Of a DNA stretch of 64,000 nt, positions 48,460 to 58,415 are shown one piece after another. Positions within the stretch are counted from its first letter, which is position 1. Each line of letters opens with the position of its first letter. Location: assembly GCA_900104855.1 (NCBI GenBank), contig FNSS01000001.1:1798001-1862000 (forward strand), in the 5' to 3' direction. The DNA comes from Rhizobiales bacterium GAS188 (GTDB taxonomy: Bacteria > Pseudomonadota > Alphaproteobacteria > Rhizobiales > Beijerinckiaceae). The notes beneath the pieces were generated by a model that saw only the letters and a program-made list of their open reading frames with translations, was not told the origin of the DNA and made no database searches. A program made the position numbers and the translations under genes.

Positions 48460-49962
48460 ATGAAGACGGGAATTCTCCTCGCCAGCGCCTTGATCCTCTC
48501 CGCTACCGCCGCCTCCGCGCAAACCTTGCGGATCGGGCTTCTCGACGATCCTGATCTCCTCGATCCTGCGCCAGGCAAGAGCTTCGTCGGGCGCATCGTC
48601 TTCCAATCCCTATGCGACAAGCTCGTCGACATCTCGACCGATCTCAAGATCGTGCCCCGCCTTGCCCTGTCCTGGGATACGACCGAGGACGGCAAGGTGA
48701 TCACCTTCAAGCTGCGCGACGGCGTGACCTTCCAGGATGGCGAGCCCTTCAACGCCGCGGCCGTGAAATACAATATCGAGCGTGCGAAGACGATGCCCGA
48801 ATCGATCCGCAAGGCGGAGCTTGCCTCGGTCGACAATGTCGAGGTGATCGATCCGCTCACCGTGCGCTTCAATCTGAAGAAGCCCGATTCGACCTTGCTG
48901 GCCGCGCTCACCGACCGGTCCGGAATGATGGTCGCGCCCGAAGCCGCCAAGCAGGCTGGCGCGAAATTCGGGCTCAATCCCGTATGTTCGGGCCCCTACA
49001 AATTCGTCGAGCGCGTGCAGCAGGACCATATTACGCTGGCGCGCAACCCCAATTACTGGAACGCCAAGGCCTTTTCCTTCGACAAGATCGTGTTCCGCAC
49101 CATCCCGGATTCGACGGCAAGGCTCGCGAGCCTGCGCTCGGGCGACCTCGACATCGCGGAACGCGTTGAGCCGACCGACGTGAAGGAGCTCGAAGCCCAA
49201 AAGGATTTCAAGGTCGTTGGCATCGTCTCGCTCGGATATCAGGGCCTGACGGTCAATGTGGCCAACGGCGCGGCCTCGAAGGCATCGATCGGCCAGGACA
49301 AGCGCATTCGCCAAGCGCTGTCGCTGGCGATCGATCGGCAGGGCCTGATGGACGCCGTCTTCGACGGTCAATTCGTTCCCGGGAGTCAGGCCGTTCCGCC
49401 CGTCAGCCCTTTCTATTCCGCCAAGTTCCCGCCTCCCGCCCGCGATCTCGACAAGGCGAAGGCCTTGCTGAAAGCAGCCGGCGTCGAGCATCCCGTAGTC
49501 AATTTGCGCTATACCACCTCTTCGCGCGGCCAGAAGGTCAGCGAGGTCATCCAGGCCATGGCGGCCGAGGCCGGTTTCGACGTCAAGCTCATCTCGACCG
49601 AATTCGCCACGCAGATGAAAGTGCAGACCGACGGAGATTTTGAAGTCTCGTTTATCGGTTGGTCCGGACGCCCCGATCCCGACGGCAATATCTATTCATT
49701 CTATGTCTGCGGTGGTGGCCTGAACGACAGCCATTATTGCAACCCAGACGTCGACAAGATCCTGGGCGACGCGCGGCTCACGACCGACGTCGCGGCCCGG
49801 AAGGCCCTCTATGAGAAATTCGACGCGATCGCCCTCGACGAAATGCCGATCATCTATATGTATTTCGAGAAATGGATCTGGGGGATGACGGCGAAGCTGC
49901 AGGGCTACGCGCCCTATCCGGACGGCATGATACGGCTCGAAGGGATCAAGTTCGCCCAGTAA
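48460..49962 (+). CDS. ABC transporter substrate-binding protein, family 5 (peptide type)
   Basis: A 500-residue periplasmic binding protein from ATG 48460 (GGAGGGA upstream). The signal peptide is MKTGILLASALILSATAASA, then mature QTLRIGLLDDPD. The family-5 features are VFQSLCDKLVDISTDLKIVP, LRDGVTFQDGEPFNAAAVKY, NPVCSGPYKFVERVQQDHI and, later, RQALSLAIDRQGLMDAVFDG. It would bind an oligopeptide, glutathione or a similar compound. Two permease genes follow; no ATPase genes are adjacent. Confidence 0.92.
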   Translation: MKTGILLASALILSATAASAQTLRIGLLDDPDLLDPAPGKSFVGRIVFQSLCDKLVDISTDLKIVPRLALSWDTTEDGKVITFKLRDGVTFQDGEPFNAAAVKYNIERAKTMPESIRKAELASVDNVEVIDPLTVRFNLKKPDSTLLAALTDRSGMMVAPEAAKQAGAKFGLNPVCSGPYKFVERVQQDHITLARNPNYWNAKAFSFDKIVFRTIPDSTARLASLRSGDLDIAERVEPTDVKELEAQKDFKVVGIVSLGYQGLTVNVANGAASKASIGQDKRIRQALSLAIDRQGLMDAVFDGQFVPGSQAVPPVSPFYSAKFPPPARDLDKAKALLKAAGVEHPVVNLRYTTSSRGQKVSEVIQAMAAEAGFDVKLISTEFATQMKVQTDGDFEVSFIGWSGRPDPDGNIYSFYVCGGGLNDSHYCNPDVDKILGDARLTTDVAARKALYEKFDAIALDEMPIIYMYFEKWIWGMTAKLQGYAPYPDGMIRLEGIKFAQ

Positions 49963-50046
49963 GGATCTGAACTTGAGAGCCACGGAGCATCGGCCTGTGG
50001 GCCGCAGGGCTGACGTCACCCGATCGATGACGCGGGCACGCCTCGC

Positions 50047-51000
50047 ATGAGCGGCATGTTCCCTTATGTCGCAAGGCGCGCCCTGACGGCGCTCCCGACG
50101 ATCATGATCTTCGCCTGCTTCGTGTTCCTGCTGCAGAAGCTTTTGCCAGGCGATCCCGTCCTCGCCATGGCGGGCGAAGATCGCGACCCCGCCACCATCG
50201 CGGCGTTGCGGCTGCAATATCACCTGGACGATCCCCTGCCGCTGCAATTCCTGCGCTGGGCGAGCGGCGCGCTCGCGGGCGATCTCGGCGAGTCGCTGCG
50301 AAACCACGACACGGTCATCCACCTCATCTCACAGAAGCTGCCCGTGACGCTCGAGCTCGCTTTGTTGTCGACCTTGTTCGCGCTCGCGATCGGTATCCCG
50401 ACGGGCATATTGGCGGCGGCGAAGAAGGGCTCCATCTGGGACAATCTGGCGCGGGGCGTCGCGCTCTGGGGCGTCTCGATCCCGACCTTCTGGTTCGGGA
50501 TCGTGCTGATCATCATCGTCTCGGTGAACCTGCATTGGCTGCCGGCCTCCGGCTATGCGCCGATCTCCGAGGACCCCTGGCAGAATATCCGCACCATGAT
50601 CCTGCCGGCCTTCGTGCTCGGCAATGCGCAAGCCGGCATCCTGATGCGCCATACGCGCTCTTCCATGCTCGAAGTACTGCGCCAAGACTATGTCCGCACG
50701 GCGCGCGCCAAGGGGCTTTCCGAGATGCGTGTGGTGATGGCGCATGCCTTCCGCAATGCGCTCGGGCCACTCGTGACGGTAACGGCCGTGCTGCTCGGCC
50801 AGTTGCTGGCCGGAGCCGTGCTGACCGAGCAAGTGTTCTCGATACCGGGCTTCGGGAAGATGCTCGTTGATGCCGTGTTCAACCGTGACTACGCCGTCGT
50901 TCAGGGCGTGGCGCTCTGCACCGGCGTCGGATTCATCGTCCTCAACCTTCTCGCCGATATCGCCCAGCTTCTTCTCAACCCAAGGCTGAGGGCATCATGA
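50047..51000 (+). CDS. Peptide ABC transporter permease, DppB-type
   Basis: A 317-residue permease with six membrane segments. It has the DppB layout: first helix at residues 13-33, then LLPGDPVLAMAG and LPLQFLRWASGALAGDLGES, a hydrophobic core (ALAIGIPTGILAAAKKGS) and the EAA-type cytoplasmic loop DYVRTARAKGLSEMRVVMAHAF, which docks the ATPase. It overlaps the next permease gene by four bases (ATGA). Confidence 0.92.
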   Translation: MSGMFPYVARRALTALPTIMIFACFVFLLQKLLPGDPVLAMAGEDRDPATIAALRLQYHLDDPLPLQFLRWASGALAGDLGESLRNHDTVIHLISQKLPVTLELALLSTLFALAIGIPTGILAAAKKGSIWDNLARGVALWGVSIPTFWFGIVLIIIVSVNLHWLPASGYAPISEDPWQNIRTMILPAFVLGNAQAGILMRHTRSSMLEVLRQDYVRTARAKGLSEMRVVMAHAFRNALGPLVTVTAVLLGQLLAGAVLTEQVFSIPGFGKMLVDAVFNRDYAVVQGVALCTGVGFIVLNLLADIAQLLLNPRLRAS

Positions 51001-51875
51001 CGCTCGTGCTCGCGCGCCAAGAAGTCATCGAGGTCGAGGCGCCGAAACAGCGCGGTGTGCTTGCCAAGCTGATGGCCAATCGATCGGCCATGCTCGGGCT
51101 GGCCATCGCAGCCATATGCGTCGCCTGCGCAGTCCTGGCCCAATGGATCATGCCCTATGATCCGATCAAGCCCAATTATGCACTGATCCGCAAGCCCGCA
51201 TCAGCTTTGCATTGGCTGGGCACCGATGAGCTTGGACGCGATATCCTGTCGCGGGTGATTCTCGGCGCCCGCACCTCGCTCTCCGCCGGGCTGGTCTCGG
51301 CCGGCATTGCGGTCGGCCTCGGCTCGTTCTTCGGCGTGCTCGCCGGCTATATCGGCGGGGCCGTCGACATGGTCATCTCGCGCATCGCCGATGCGTTGCT
51401 CGCCACTCCCTTCCTGATCGTCGCCATCGTGCTCGCGACCTTCCTCGGGCCGAGCCTCGTCAATGCGATGATCGCGATCGGGCTTGCGGCGGCACCTGTC
51501 TTCACCCGCATCGCCCGTTCTCAGGTCATCGACATCAAGGCGACCGACTATATCGAAAGCGCCCGCGCCCTGGGCTTTCGGGATTGGCGCATCGTCGTGC
51601 ATCATATCCTGCCCAATATCGCCGCTCCTTTGATCGTGCAGGCGACTTTGACGATGGCGCAGGCCATCACGGCCGAAGCCTCGCTCTCCTTTCTCGGCCT
51701 CGGCGAACAACCTCCAATCCCGTCCTGGGGGGCGATGCTGAACTCAGCGAAGTCCTATCTCACCCAGGCGCCCGGGATGTCGCTATGGCCGGGCCTCGCG
51801 ATCTTCCTGACCGTCCTGGGCTTCAACCTGGTCGGCGACGCCTTGCGCGACGCGCTCGATCCACGCCAGGAATAG
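50997..51875 (+). CDS. Peptide ABC transporter permease, DppC-type
   Basis: A 292-residue permease of the DppC type: an N-terminal helix (LAIAAICVACAVLAQWI), LGTDELGRDILSRVILGART (typical for DppC), and the EAA loop DYIESARALGFRDWRIVVHHIL. The last segments form the core near SFLGLGEQPPIPSWGAML. It is the partner of the DppB-type permease, coupled by overlap. No ATPase genes follow; the operon ends in a hairpin, so a shared ATPase from elsewhere would be needed. Confidence 0.92.
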   Translation: MTLVLARQEVIEVEAPKQRGVLAKLMANRSAMLGLAIAAICVACAVLAQWIMPYDPIKPNYALIRKPASALHWLGTDELGRDILSRVILGARTSLSAGLVSAGIAVGLGSFFGVLAGYIGGAVDMVISRIADALLATPFLIVAIVLATFLGPSLVNAMIAIGLAAAPVFTRIARSQVIDIKATDYIESARALGFRDWRIVVHHILPNIAAPLIVQATLTMAQAITAEASLSFLGLGEQPPIPSWGAMLNSAKSYLTQAPGMSLWPGLAIFLTVLGFNLVGDALRDALDPRQE

Positions 51876-51908
51876 CGGGCCGACTCGGGTCGCGCCCTTC
51901 TCGGCCCG
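51876..51908. terminator. Bidirectional terminator-like hairpin
   Basis: CGGGCCGA (51876-51883) pairs exactly with TCGGCCCG (51901-51908), followed by CCTCTTCTTCCT. It lies between the convergent DppC-type permease and OxlT-like genes. Confidence 0.65.
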
Positions 51909-51986
51909 CCTCTTCTTCCTCAAGGATGACCGGCTACCCGAGACCTCAAAGCCGCCTGCGTGAGGTCGCACGGCATTCGCATCCCC

Positions 51987-53270
51987 TCAGCCATGGACCG
52001 GCCTCAGTGCCATCTCGGCCTCCGTCATGGCCGAGCGCATCGGCTTCACAACGAAGAGTGCGAGCAAGGCGGTGGTGACATCCATGGCGATAATGAGCGC
52101 GAAGACCGGCATCCAGCTGCCCGTCGCTTCCTTGAGCAGGGCCGCCATCGGTCCGCCGAGGATCGAGCCGATGCCCTGCGCCATATAGAGGAAGCCATAA
52201 TTCGTGGTGGCATTCTTGGTGCCGAAGCTGTCGGTGAGGGTGGAGGGAAACAAGGAGAAGATTTCCCCCCAGCCGAAGAAGACGAGACCCGAGAGCACCA
52301 CCAGCGCCGCGGCATTGTCGCGATAAGTGAGCATCAACGCGATCGCCGCCGCTTCCAAAAGGAACGCAAGGCCCATCGTGTTCTCGCGGCCGATACGGTC
52401 CGATACCCAACCGAAGAACGGCCGTGTGAGGCCATTGGTGATGCGGTCGACCGTCAAGGCGAGCGGCAAGGCCGCGAAACCCCAGACGACCATGTCGGCA
52501 ACGCCGAAATCCTTGGCGAAGGCTGAGAATTGCGAAATCACCATCAGGCCGCCGGTCGACATCATGGTCATCATCACGAAGAGCAGCCAGAAGAGCGGTG
52601 TGCGCAGCATATCGCTGGGCCGGACATTGCGCCGATCCGGGATCCCGACGATGGCCGAAGGGGCAGGCGCGTCCTCGTCGGGAGGCAGGCGCAGGAACAA
52701 GGATGCAGCCACCCCGACAAGGCCGAGAATCAACCCGAAGACGACCAGGGTGTAGCGGTAGCCGGACGCACGCAACATGGTATCGATCGGAAAGGTGGTG
52801 AGGATCGCTCCGAAGCCATATCCCGCCGCCACCACGCCGGTCGCGAAGCCGCGCGCTTTCGGGAACCAGCGGACCATCAGGCCGACGATCCCGATATAGA
52901 CAATGCCGGTACCGATGCCACAGAACAGGCCGTAGGTCGCATAGAGTCCCCAGAGGCTGTCGATCCATGCCGACAGCACCCAACCCAACCCCGACAACGC
53001 GGCACCGGTGGTGATCAACCGGCGCGGGCCGAAGCGCTCGATCAGCCATCCTTGGGCCGGCGAGAAAAAGGTCTGCAACACGATCAGGAGCGAGAACGTG
53101 ATCTGGATCGCCGGCAAACCGGCGCCCGTAGTCGCTTGGAACGGCTTGACGAACAGCGTCCACACATATTGCGGACTCGAGATCGCCATCATGGCCACCA
53201 GGCCGAGCCCGAGCTGCACCCAGCGTGCCCGAGCGGCATCGGGCGATGACATGGTCGAAGCCACTTCCAT
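51987..53270 (-). CDS. OxlT-like MFS transporter
   Basis: A 427-residue major facilitator protein with 12 predicted spans and a central cytoplasmic loop (PPDEDAPAPSAIVGIPDRRN). Signature stretches of the oxalate/formate antiporter (OFA) group are QYVWTLFVKPFQATTG near the start, PRRLITTGAALSGLGWVLSA, VRWFPKARGFATGVVAAGYG, DRITNGLTRPFFGWVSDRIG and TNYGFLYMAQGIGSIL. It probably exchanges or imports a small organic acid; the substrate is not decided. GAGGACAGG lies before ATG 53270. It is divergent from the liv operon. Confidence 0.88.
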   Translation of the reverse strand: MEVASTMSSPDAARARWVQLGLGLVAMMAISSPQYVWTLFVKPFQATTGAGLPAIQITFSLLIVLQTFFSPAQGWLIERFGPRRLITTGAALSGLGWVLSAWIDSLWGLYATYGLFCGIGTGIVYIGIVGLMVRWFPKARGFATGVVAAGYGFGAILTTFPIDTMLRASGYRYTLVVFGLILGLVGVAASLFLRLPPDEDAPAPSAIVGIPDRRNVRPSDMLRTPLFWLLFVMMTMMSTGGLMVISQFSAFAKDFGVADMVVWGFAALPLALTVDRITNGLTRPFFGWVSDRIGRENTMGLAFLLEAAAIALMLTYRDNAAALVVLSGLVFFGWGEIFSLFPSTLTDSFGTKNATTNYGFLYMAQGIGSILGGPMAALLKEATGSWMPVFALIIAMDVTTALLALFVVKPMRSAMTEAEMALRPVHG

Positions 53271-53667
53271 CCTGTCCTCCCCTTGGCGATATCAGTCGTG
53301 AGAGTACGCAAATTGCGTGCCGGAGCCGCCACGATCGAGGAATCGACGAGGCCCCGATGCCCTAACCTATGCGAGATTCGCCGGCTAAGAGCGGCCTCGC
53401 GAAGACTTGATCGAAAGGGTGAAGACGACGGGGACGCCGTTCACGCCCGTAGCCGGCCACCGCACTTGACAGGATCAAACCTGCCACGAGAATGAGGGTC
53501 GAGGCGGGTTGCAAGCACAACGCGCAAGCAATGGGAGAATACCGGGAAAGAAACCGAAGGATAGGGAGGAAGAGCGTGTCGAAGACACTTCACGAGGAAA
53601 TCCGTCAACGCCACGGATACGAGCCCGAACATCGCCGGCCCCGGGATTTGCGGCGCTGACGCGGCGC
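53271..53667. other. Divergent intergenic region between the MFS and liv genes
   Basis: About 400 bases. It should hold both promoters. The open frame of livG extends upstream to a TTG at 53509, but the added residues have a non-conserved, basic composition. No repeats or strong hairpins found. Confidence 0.5.
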
Positions 53668-54470
53668 GTGAGCCCAATATCGACAGCAAAGGAGGTGCGA
53701 GGAGCCGCGCCTTTATTGTCGGTCCGCGACCTCGCCGTCCGCTTCGGCGGCATCGTGGCTCTCGACGGCATCTCCTTCGATCTCGACCCTGGATTGATCG
53801 TCGGCCTGATCGGGCCGAATGGTGCCGGCAAGACGACGCTCTTCAATTGCCTCAGCCGCCTCTATACGCCGAGCGCGGGCGATATCCTGTTCGAGGGCGC
53901 CTCCATCTTGAGCCGATCCGCCCATCGGATCGCCGAGCTCGGCATCGGCCGCACCTTCCAGAACCTTGCGCTCTTCCGCAATCTTTCCGTGATCGACAAT
54001 GTGCGCATCGGCGGCCATTGCCGCGGCCGAGGCGACTATTTGAGCGACGCTCTACATTTGCCCTGGACGCGCCGCGGCGAAACCACGCTCGAGGCACGCT
54101 CGCGCGACCTCATCGCTTATCTCGGCCTGGAAGGCGTCACACAGAAGCGGGTCGCCGATCTGTCTTTCGGCACGCAGAAGCGCGTGGAGCTGGCGCGTGC
54201 CTTGAACTCGTCACCGAAGCTTCTGCTCCTCGACGAGCCGGCTTGCGGGCTGAGCCATGAGGAAGTCGAGGCGCTCGGAGCGACGATCCGCCAGATCCGC
54301 GATGATCGCGCTTTGACCATCCTGGTCGTCGAGCACCATATGAGCCTCGTGATGTCGATCTCGGATCGCGTCGTGGCGCTCAATTTCGGACGCAAGATCG
54401 CCGAGGGCCCACCCGCTCGGGTGCAGCACAATCCCGACGTCATCGATGCGTATCTGGGCACGGGGCGCAC

Positions 54471-54474
<4 letters not shown>
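53668..54474 (+). CDS. livG: Branched-chain amino-acid-type ABC transporter ATPase (LivG)
   Basis: An ATPase of about 268 residues. LSVRDLAVRFGGIVALDGIS starts the domain; Walker A is GPNGAGKT, followed by the Q-loop in GRTFQNLALF, the signature LSFGTQKRVELARAL, Walker B LLLLDEPACGL and the H-loop VVEHHM. The start is uncertain: GTG 53668 is chosen, but an AAAGGAGG site at about 53689 suggests a start slightly further downstream. It pairs with LivF and powers the LivHM channel. The stop overlaps livF by four bases. Confidence 0.9.
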
Positions 54475-55184
<710 letters not shown>

Positions 55185-55192
55185 GGGCAGGT

Positions 55193-56071
55193 ATGGAGCT
55201 TCTGCTGCAGCAAATCCTCGCCGGGCTCGCGACGGGCACGATCTATGCCTGCATCGCGCTCGCGATCGTGATGACCTATCTGGCGATCGGCCATCTCAAC
55301 TTCGCGCAGGGCGAGATGGCGATGTTCTCGACCTTCATCGCCTGGCAGCTGATGCAATGGGGAGTGCCCTATTGGATCGCTTTTCTCGCCACCATCGCCC
55401 TGTCCTTCCTGTTCGGCGTCCTGATCGAACGCGTGGTGCTGCGTCCCATCCAGCACGCACCCATATTGAGCCATGTCGCCGTGTTCATCGGCCTCTTGGC
55501 GATCCTCAACAGCCTCGCCGGCTTCATCTGGAACTTCACCGTCAAGCCGTTCCCGACGCCCTTCGGCACGGCATCGCTGTTCGACAGCGGTTTCATCAGC
55601 GCGCATCAAGCCGGGATGATCGTCGTCACGCTGGCCGTGCTCGTCTTCCTCTACGCCTTCTTCCGCTTCACGCGCATCGGGCTCGCCATGCGTGCGGCCG
55701 CCGCCGATCCAGTCTCGGCGCGCCTCGTCGGCATACGGGTCGGCTGGATGATGGCGCTCGGTTGGGGCATGGCCTCGGCGATCGGAGCGATCGCCGGCAT
55801 GATGATCGCTCCGGTCGTCTTCCTCGAACCGAACATGATGCTCGGCATCCTCCTTTACGGCTTCGCCGGCGCCGTGCTCGGCGGCCTCGCGAGCCCGCTC
55901 GGAGCGGTTTGCGGCGGCCTGATCGTCGGTGTCGTCGAGAACCTCGCCGGCACCTTCATCCCCGTCATCGGCGGCGAGCTGAAGTTCACCATCGCGCTCG
56001 TCGTCATCGTCGCCGTGCTGGTCATGAAACCTCAGGGGCTGTTCGGCCGCCCCGTGCTGAACCGGGTGTAA
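55193..56071 (+). CDS. livH: Branched-chain amino-acid-type ABC transporter permease (LivH)
   Basis: A 292-residue permease, MELLLQQILAGLATGTIYAC..., with eight or so membrane helices. The family motif GHLNFAQGEMAMFSTFIAW lies in the first third; the cytoplasmic loop RAAAADPVSARLVGIRVGWM contacts the ATPase, and it ends MKPQGLFGRP, a standard LivH end. ATG 55193 lies eight bases after the livF stop. Confidence 0.95.
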   Translation: MELLLQQILAGLATGTIYACIALAIVMTYLAIGHLNFAQGEMAMFSTFIAWQLMQWGVPYWIAFLATIALSFLFGVLIERVVLRPIQHAPILSHVAVFIGLLAILNSLAGFIWNFTVKPFPTPFGTASLFDSGFISAHQAGMIVVTLAVLVFLYAFFRFTRIGLAMRAAAADPVSARLVGIRVGWMMALGWGMASAIGAIAGMMIAPVVFLEPNMMLGILLYGFAGAVLGGLASPLGAVCGGLIVGVVENLAGTFIPVIGGELKFTIALVVIVAVLVMKPQGLFGRPVLNRV

Positions 56072-56074
56072 TTC

Positions 56075-57103
56075 GTGTCCATCCCCTCCGAAGAGACGCT
56101 CGAGGCGATCCCCGAACCGGTTGTTCCCGATTTGATGTCGGCCAACATATTGGCGCGCTACGGCGTGGGCATCCTCGCACTCGCAGTCGCACTCGTCTTG
56201 CCGCTCGTGGCGCAGAGCTTCCTGACATTCCAGCTCACTCTCGTGCTCGTCTACGCGATCGCCATCATCGGCCTCAATCTGCTCACCGGCTTCAACGGTC
56301 AATTCTCGCTCGGCCACAGCGCCTTCTATGCGCTCGGCGCCTATACGGCGGCGATCCTGATGGACAAGATCGACCTGCCCTATGCCTTGACGCTCCCGGT
56401 AGCCGGCCTCGTCTGCTTCGTCTTCGGCTTCCTGTTCGGGCTGCCGGCGCTGCGGCTCGAAGGCGTCTATCTGGCGCTCGCGACCTTCGCGCTCGCCGTC
56501 GCGACCCCGCAGATCCTCAAGCTTTCGCCCCTCGAACACTGGACCGGCGGCGTGCAAGGCATCGTCATCAACAAGCCAGACGCGCCCTTCGGCTTGCCGC
56601 TCAACCAGGACCAGTGGCTCTATTATTTCACCTTGCTGGTGACGGTGGTGATGACCGTCATCGCCAATAACCTCGTCGCCAGTCGCACCGGCCGCGCCAT
56701 GATGGCGATCCGCGACAATGCGATCGCAGCGCGCTCGATGGGCATCAATATCGCGCTCTACAAGTCGCTGACCTTCGGCGTCAGCGCCCTCTACACCGGC
56801 GTCGCGGGTGCGCTCGGCGCCATCGTGGTGCAATTCGTGGCGCCCGACAGCTTCACCTTCTTCCTGTCGATCACGCTGCTCGTCGGCCTCGTGGTCGGCG
56901 GCGTCGGATGGATTCCAGGGGCTTTCTTCGGAGGCGCCTTCGTACTCTTCGTACCGAATTTCGCCGAAAGCCTGTCTAAAGGCTTGTCGGGCGCTGTATA
57001 TGGTGTGATGATCATTCTGCTCATCTATGTGATGCCTTCGGGAGCGGCGGGCCTCGCACGGGCTGCCGTGAGATTACGGCGCGACCGAAGTCATCAAGCC
57101 TGA
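56075..57103 (+). CDS. livM: Branched-chain amino-acid-type ABC transporter permease (LivM)
   Basis: A 342-residue permease starting at GTG 56075, three bases after livH. Motifs: IIGLNLLTGFNGQFSLGHSA, YTAAILM, LPALRLEGVYLALATFALAV and the EAA-like loop AIRDNAIAARSMGINIALYK. It lacks a fused ATPase. About ten membrane helices are expected. Together with LivH it forms the channel. Confidence 0.94.
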   Translation: MSIPSEETLEAIPEPVVPDLMSANILARYGVGILALAVALVLPLVAQSFLTFQLTLVLVYAIAIIGLNLLTGFNGQFSLGHSAFYALGAYTAAILMDKIDLPYALTLPVAGLVCFVFGFLFGLPALRLEGVYLALATFALAVATPQILKLSPLEHWTGGVQGIVINKPDAPFGLPLNQDQWLYYFTLLVTVVMTVIANNLVASRTGRAMMAIRDNAIAARSMGINIALYKSLTFGVSALYTGVAGALGAIVVQFVAPDSFTFFLSITLLVGLVVGGVGWIPGAFFGGAFVLFVPNFAESLSKGLSGAVYGVMIILLIYVMPSGAAGLARAAVRLRRDRSHQA

Positions 57104-57124
57104 AAAACAAAAGGGAGGAAAGAG

Positions 57125-58357
57125 ATGCGACTGCCGTTCCATCGACTGCGCTTCGCCGCCCTGGCGGGCCTTGCCGGCCTGGCCCTCGCCGCCGCCTCGC
57201 CGGCCCAGGCACAGAAGAAATACGACACGGGCGCGACCGATACCGAGATCAAGGTCGGCAATATCATGCCCTATAGCGGGCCGGCCTCGGCCTATGGCGT
57301 CATCGGCCAGACGGAGGCCGCCTACTTCAACAAGGTCAATGCGGAGGGCGGCATCAACGGCCGCAAGATCAACTTCATCTCCTATGACGACGGCTATAGC
57401 CCGCCCAAGGCCGTGGAGCAGGCCCGCAAACTCGTCGAGAGCGACGGCGTGCTATTCATCTTCCAGTCGCTCGGAACCCCATCAAACACGGCAATCCAGA
57501 AATACATGAACTCCAAGAAGGTGCCGCAGCTCTTCGTCGCGACCGGCGCCACGAAATGGGGCAATCCGAAGGAGTTCCCCTGGACGATGGGCTGGCAGCC
57601 GACCTATCAGTCGGAAAGCCGCATCTATGCCAAATACATCCTGGACAATTATCCGAACGGCAAGATCGGCATTCTCTACCAGAATGACGACTATGGTAAG
57701 GACTATGTGAAAGGTCTGAAGGACGGGCTCGGCGATAAGGTGTCGATGATCGTCGCCGAGGTTCCTTACGAGACCTCGGATCCGACCGTCGATTCACAGA
57801 TCGTCAAGCTGAAGGCATCCGGCGTCGACATCTTCTTCAATGTGGCGACGCCGAAATTCGCCGCGCAGGCGATCAAGAAGGTTGCCGAGATCGGCTGGAA
57901 GCCGGTGCATATCCTTAACAACGTCTCGAATTCGGTCGGCGGCGTCCTGAGCGCGGCGGGCCTCGACAATGCCAAGGGCGTGTTGAGCACCATCTATTAC
58001 AAGGGCCCGAGTGATCCGACCTGGAAGGACGATCCGGGATTCAAGGCCTGGTCCGCCTTCATGGACAAATACCATCCTGGCGGCGACAGGACGGACAACA
58101 ACACCGTTTATGGCTATCTGCTCGGCCAAACCCTGGTGCAGGTGCTCAAGCAATGCGGCGACGACCTCACACGCGAGAACGTCATGAAACAGGCCGCGAA
58201 CCTCAAGCATCTCGAGCTCGACATGCTGCTGCCGGGCATCGCCATCGATACGAGCCCCAACCGCTTCTACCCGCTCGAGCAACTGCAGATGGAGAAATTC
58301 GACGGCGAGCGCTGGCAACTCTTCGGACCGGTGATGAACGGAGAAATCAGCGGCTGA
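57125..58357 (+). CDS. Branched-chain amino-acid-type ABC substrate-binding protein (LivK-like)
   Basis: A 410-residue type I periplasmic binding protein. The signal peptide (to about residue 29, ending ASPAQA-QK) is followed by YDTGATDTEIKVGNIMPYSG, GGINGRKINFISYDDGYSPP, LVESDGVLFIFQSLGT and IGILYQNDDYGKDYVKGLKD. It is the last gene of the operon and delivers the ligand to LivHM. Such proteins bind branched-chain amino acids, amides or aromatic acids; the ligand here is unknown. GGGAGGAAAG precedes the ATG. Confidence 0.93.
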   Translation: MRLPFHRLRFAALAGLAGLALAAASPAQAQKKYDTGATDTEIKVGNIMPYSGPASAYGVIGQTEAAYFNKVNAEGGINGRKINFISYDDGYSPPKAVEQARKLVESDGVLFIFQSLGTPSNTAIQKYMNSKKVPQLFVATGATKWGNPKEFPWTMGWQPTYQSESRIYAKYILDNYPNGKIGILYQNDDYGKDYVKGLKDGLGDKVSMIVAEVPYETSDPTVDSQIVKLKASGVDIFFNVATPKFAAQAIKKVAEIGWKPVHILNNVSNSVGGVLSAAGLDNAKGVLSTIYYKGPSDPTWKDDPGFKAWSAFMDKYHPGGDRTDNNTVYGYLLGQTLVQVLKQCGDDLTRENVMKQAANLKHLELDMLLPGIAIDTSPNRFYPLEQLQMEKFDGERWQLFGPVMNGEISG

Positions 58358-58372
58358 TGTCAATTGCGCCCT

Positions 58373-58402
58373 CCCTCTCCCGCCCGCTCGCGGGAGAAGG
58401 GA
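58373..58402. repeat. Hairpin of the palindromic repeat family
   Basis: CCCTCTCCCG..CGCGGGAGAAGGG, the hairpin unit of the intergenic repeat family, alone between the convergent liv operon and cheT. It could act as a bidirectional terminator. Confidence 0.65.
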
Positions 58403-58415
58403 AGCGCTCGAGCGA

